A stretch of DNA of 7,917 bases from the NCBI GenBank assembly GCA_022865555.1, contig JALHTD010000414.1, positions 1-7,917 of the forward strand. The letters run 5' to 3'. The notes below the pieces were generated by a model. The model was not told the origin of the DNA and made no database searches. It saw only the letters and a program-made list of their open reading frames with translations. Source of the DNA: Thermoanaerobaculaceae bacterium (lineage in GTDB: Bacteria; Acidobacteriota; Thermoanaerobaculia; Thermoanaerobaculales; Thermoanaerobaculaceae). This document shows positions 6,735 to 7,917 of the stretch, piece after piece. Position numbers and translations under genes: made by a program. The number at the start of each line of letters is the position of its first letter. Positions within the stretch are counted from its first letter, which is position 1.

Positions 6735-6745
6735 AAGGAGGGGAG
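6735..6745 (+). promoter_or_regulatory. Strong ribosome binding site of nosZ
   Basis: AAGGAGGGGAG is the most purine-rich leader in the window and lies in the longest gap between the last seven genes (30 bases). It fixes ATG 6747 as the nosZ start, in preference to the in-frame ATG at 6771, and would suit a highly translated terminal reductase. Confidence 0.7.
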
Positions 6746-6746
6746 A

Positions 6747-7917
6747 ATGAATCAGCGCAAAAGAGGTGGAATGACGTGGGGCCTGGGCGTCGGAATCCTG
6801 GCGGCGCTCTCCGTCGGCTGGGGGTGCGCGCCGAGTGCGCCGAAGGGCGCCAGGAAAGCCGCTGGCACGACCTCGGACCTCGCGGTGGCCGCGCAGAAGA
6901 CCTACGTGGCCCCCGGAGACCTCGACGAGTTCTACCTGTTCTCGTCGGGTGGGCACTCGGGACAGGTCTACGTCTACGGCGTGCCGTCGATGCGGCACCT
7001 CGCAACAATACCCGTCTTCACGCCGTACCCGGCGACCGGCTACGGCTTCGACGACGACACGAAGGCGATGCTCGGCAACCTGACGTGGGACGACGTGCAC
7101 CACCCGGCGCTCTCGGAGACCAACGGGGACTATGACGGGCGGTGGCTGTTCGTCAACGGCATGAGCGGCCGCATCGCTCGCATCGACCTCAAGGACTTCA
7201 AGACGAGGCAGATCGTCGGGCCGGTGCCCAACGTATCCGGTAACCACGGCTCGTCGTTCGTCACCCCCAACACCGAGTACGCGATGATGGCGTCGCGCTT
7301 CTCGATACCGATCCCCAAGGGCACAGTGGCGCCGATCGAGAGGTACGCGACCGACTACAGGGGTGTCGTGGCGGCGATCAAGATCGACTCCAAGACCGGA
7401 CAGATGTCGTACGGCTGGGAGATCCTCACGCCGCCGTTCGACTGGGACCTTGGCGACGCTGGGAAGAAGATATCGGACGGCTGGATGTTCTGGACCTGCT
7501 ACAACTCCGAACGCGCGACCGGCAAGCTCGAGGTCACGGCGTCGCAGCGAGATCGCGACTATATCGCAGCAGTGGACTGGCGCGCCGCCGAGAAGGCGAT
7601 TGCGGACGGCAAGGGTGAGATGGTCGGCGGCGTCAAGGTGCTCGATCCCAGGAAGGTGCCCGGGCTCATCTACCTGATGCCGTGCGGGAAGTCGCCCCAC
7701 GGGGTCGACGTCTCGCCCGACGGCAAGTACGTCATCGGCTCCGGCAAGCTGCAGGGTGTGACCACCGCGTTCAACTTCGAGAAGATCCAGACCGCCATCC
7801 GCAACAAGGACTTCACGGGTGATGAGGACGGGATCCCCGTGCTCAAGTACGAGTCGATCAAGGACGCCGAGGTGCCGGTGGGCCTCGGCCCGCTCCACAC
7901 CCAGTTCGGCCCCGACG
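6747..7917 (+). CDS. nosZ: Nitrous oxide reductase, clade II (N-terminal part, cut by the window edge)
   Basis: NosZ reduces N2O to N2 in the periplasm using the CuZ and CuA copper centres. The window holds 390 codons, covering the leader and most of the seven-bladed propeller. Recognisable segments in order are DLDEFYLFSSGGHSG (58-72), YGVPSMR (77-83), ATGYGFDD (96-103), DDVHHPALSETNGDYDGRWLF (115-135), VPNVSGNHG (160-168), KSPHGVDVSPDGKY (315-328) and GLGPLHTQFG (379-388). By motif position, H118, H119, H167, H318 and H384 are five of the seven CuZ histidine ligands; the other two and the CuA domain lie beyond the edge. The leader has no twin-arginine motif, unlike clade I NosZ, and HHPALSET with the Sec-type leader points to clade II. 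The hydrophobic segment (10-26) ends in VGWGC27, a possible but non-ideal lipobox (glycine at -3), followed by a 25-residue linker rich in Ala, Pro and Lys. Rieske and cytochrome b genes next to clade II nosZ are known. Confidence 0.96.
   Translation, partial: MNQRKRGGMTWGLGVGILAALSVGWGCAPSAPKGARKAAGTTSDLAVAAQKTYVAPGDLDEFYLFSSGGHSGQVYVYGVPSMRHLATIPVFTPYPATGYGFDDDTKAMLGNLTWDDVHHPALSETNGDYDGRWLFVNGMSGRIARIDLKDFKTRQIVGPVPNVSGNHGSSFVTPNTEYAMMASRFSIPIPKGTVAPIERYATDYRGVVAAIKIDSKTGQMSYGWEILTPPFDWDLGDAGKKISDGWMFWTCYNSERATGKLEVTASQRDRDYIAAVDWRAAEKAIADGKGEMVGGVKVLDPRKVPGLIYLMPCGKSPHGVDVSPDGKYVIGSGKLQGVTTAFNFEKIQTAIRNKDFTGDEDGIPVLKYESIKDAEVPVGLGPLHTQFGPD

Noticed and set aside
5430..7898. Open frame of 822 codons on the - strand across the cytochrome c and nosZ genes
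   Set aside because: It is antisense to two unmistakable genes. Its product is Arg/Asp/Val/Leu-rich without any domain, the usual shadow of third-position G/C bias in GC-rich coding DNA.

Overview
The window is GC-rich (about two-thirds G+C by eye) and carries one tightly packed gene set on the + strand. It reads as the front of an atypical (clade II) nitrous oxide reductase operon from a non-model, probably soil or sediment, bacterium capable of anaerobic respiration. The sequence does not fix the phylum. Acidobacteriota, Gemmatimonadota, Myxococcota and similar GC-rich lineages with clade II nosZ would all fit.

Layout: bases 1-195 hold no confident gene but contain a near-perfect palindrome at 141-158 with the 14-bp TTG-N8-CAA architecture of CRP/FNR-family operators. 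Three small genes follow: a DUF1858 redox-disulfide protein (196-486), a secreted DUF6448 protein (486-1124) and a hemerythrin-like HHE protein (1121-1666). Next comes an electron-transfer block: a 647-residue GltD-like FAD/NAD(P)/Fe-S oxidoreductase with C-terminal 2x[4Fe-4S] ferredoxin motifs (1671-3614), a Rieske protein (3611-4117), a fused b6/subunit-IV-type cytochrome b (4129-5475) and a membrane-anchored pentaheme cytochrome c (5478-6716). The last gene is nosZ (6747 to the window edge), cut after codon 390 of what is normally a protein of more than 600 residues.

How the genes fit together: every junction is an overlap or a short gap (1-nt overlap, ATGA overlap, 4 nt, ATGA overlap, 11 nt, 2 nt, 30 nt), so co-transcription and translational coupling are likely. 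The most economical reading is that quinol is oxidised by the Rieske/cytochrome b complex, electrons pass to the pentaheme cytochrome c and then to periplasmic NosZ, which reduces N2O to N2. The cytoplasmic flavoprotein could link the b complex to an NAD(P)H or ferredoxin pool. The leading three genes look like a redox, NO/O2 or metal-handling accessory module; their role is inferred from domain type and position only. The most interesting points are the flavoprotein wired into a nosZ-linked Rieske/b complex, the predicted N-terminal histidine of the mature DUF6448 protein beside a copper enzyme, the lipoprotein-like NosZ leader, and the palindrome in front of the first gene.
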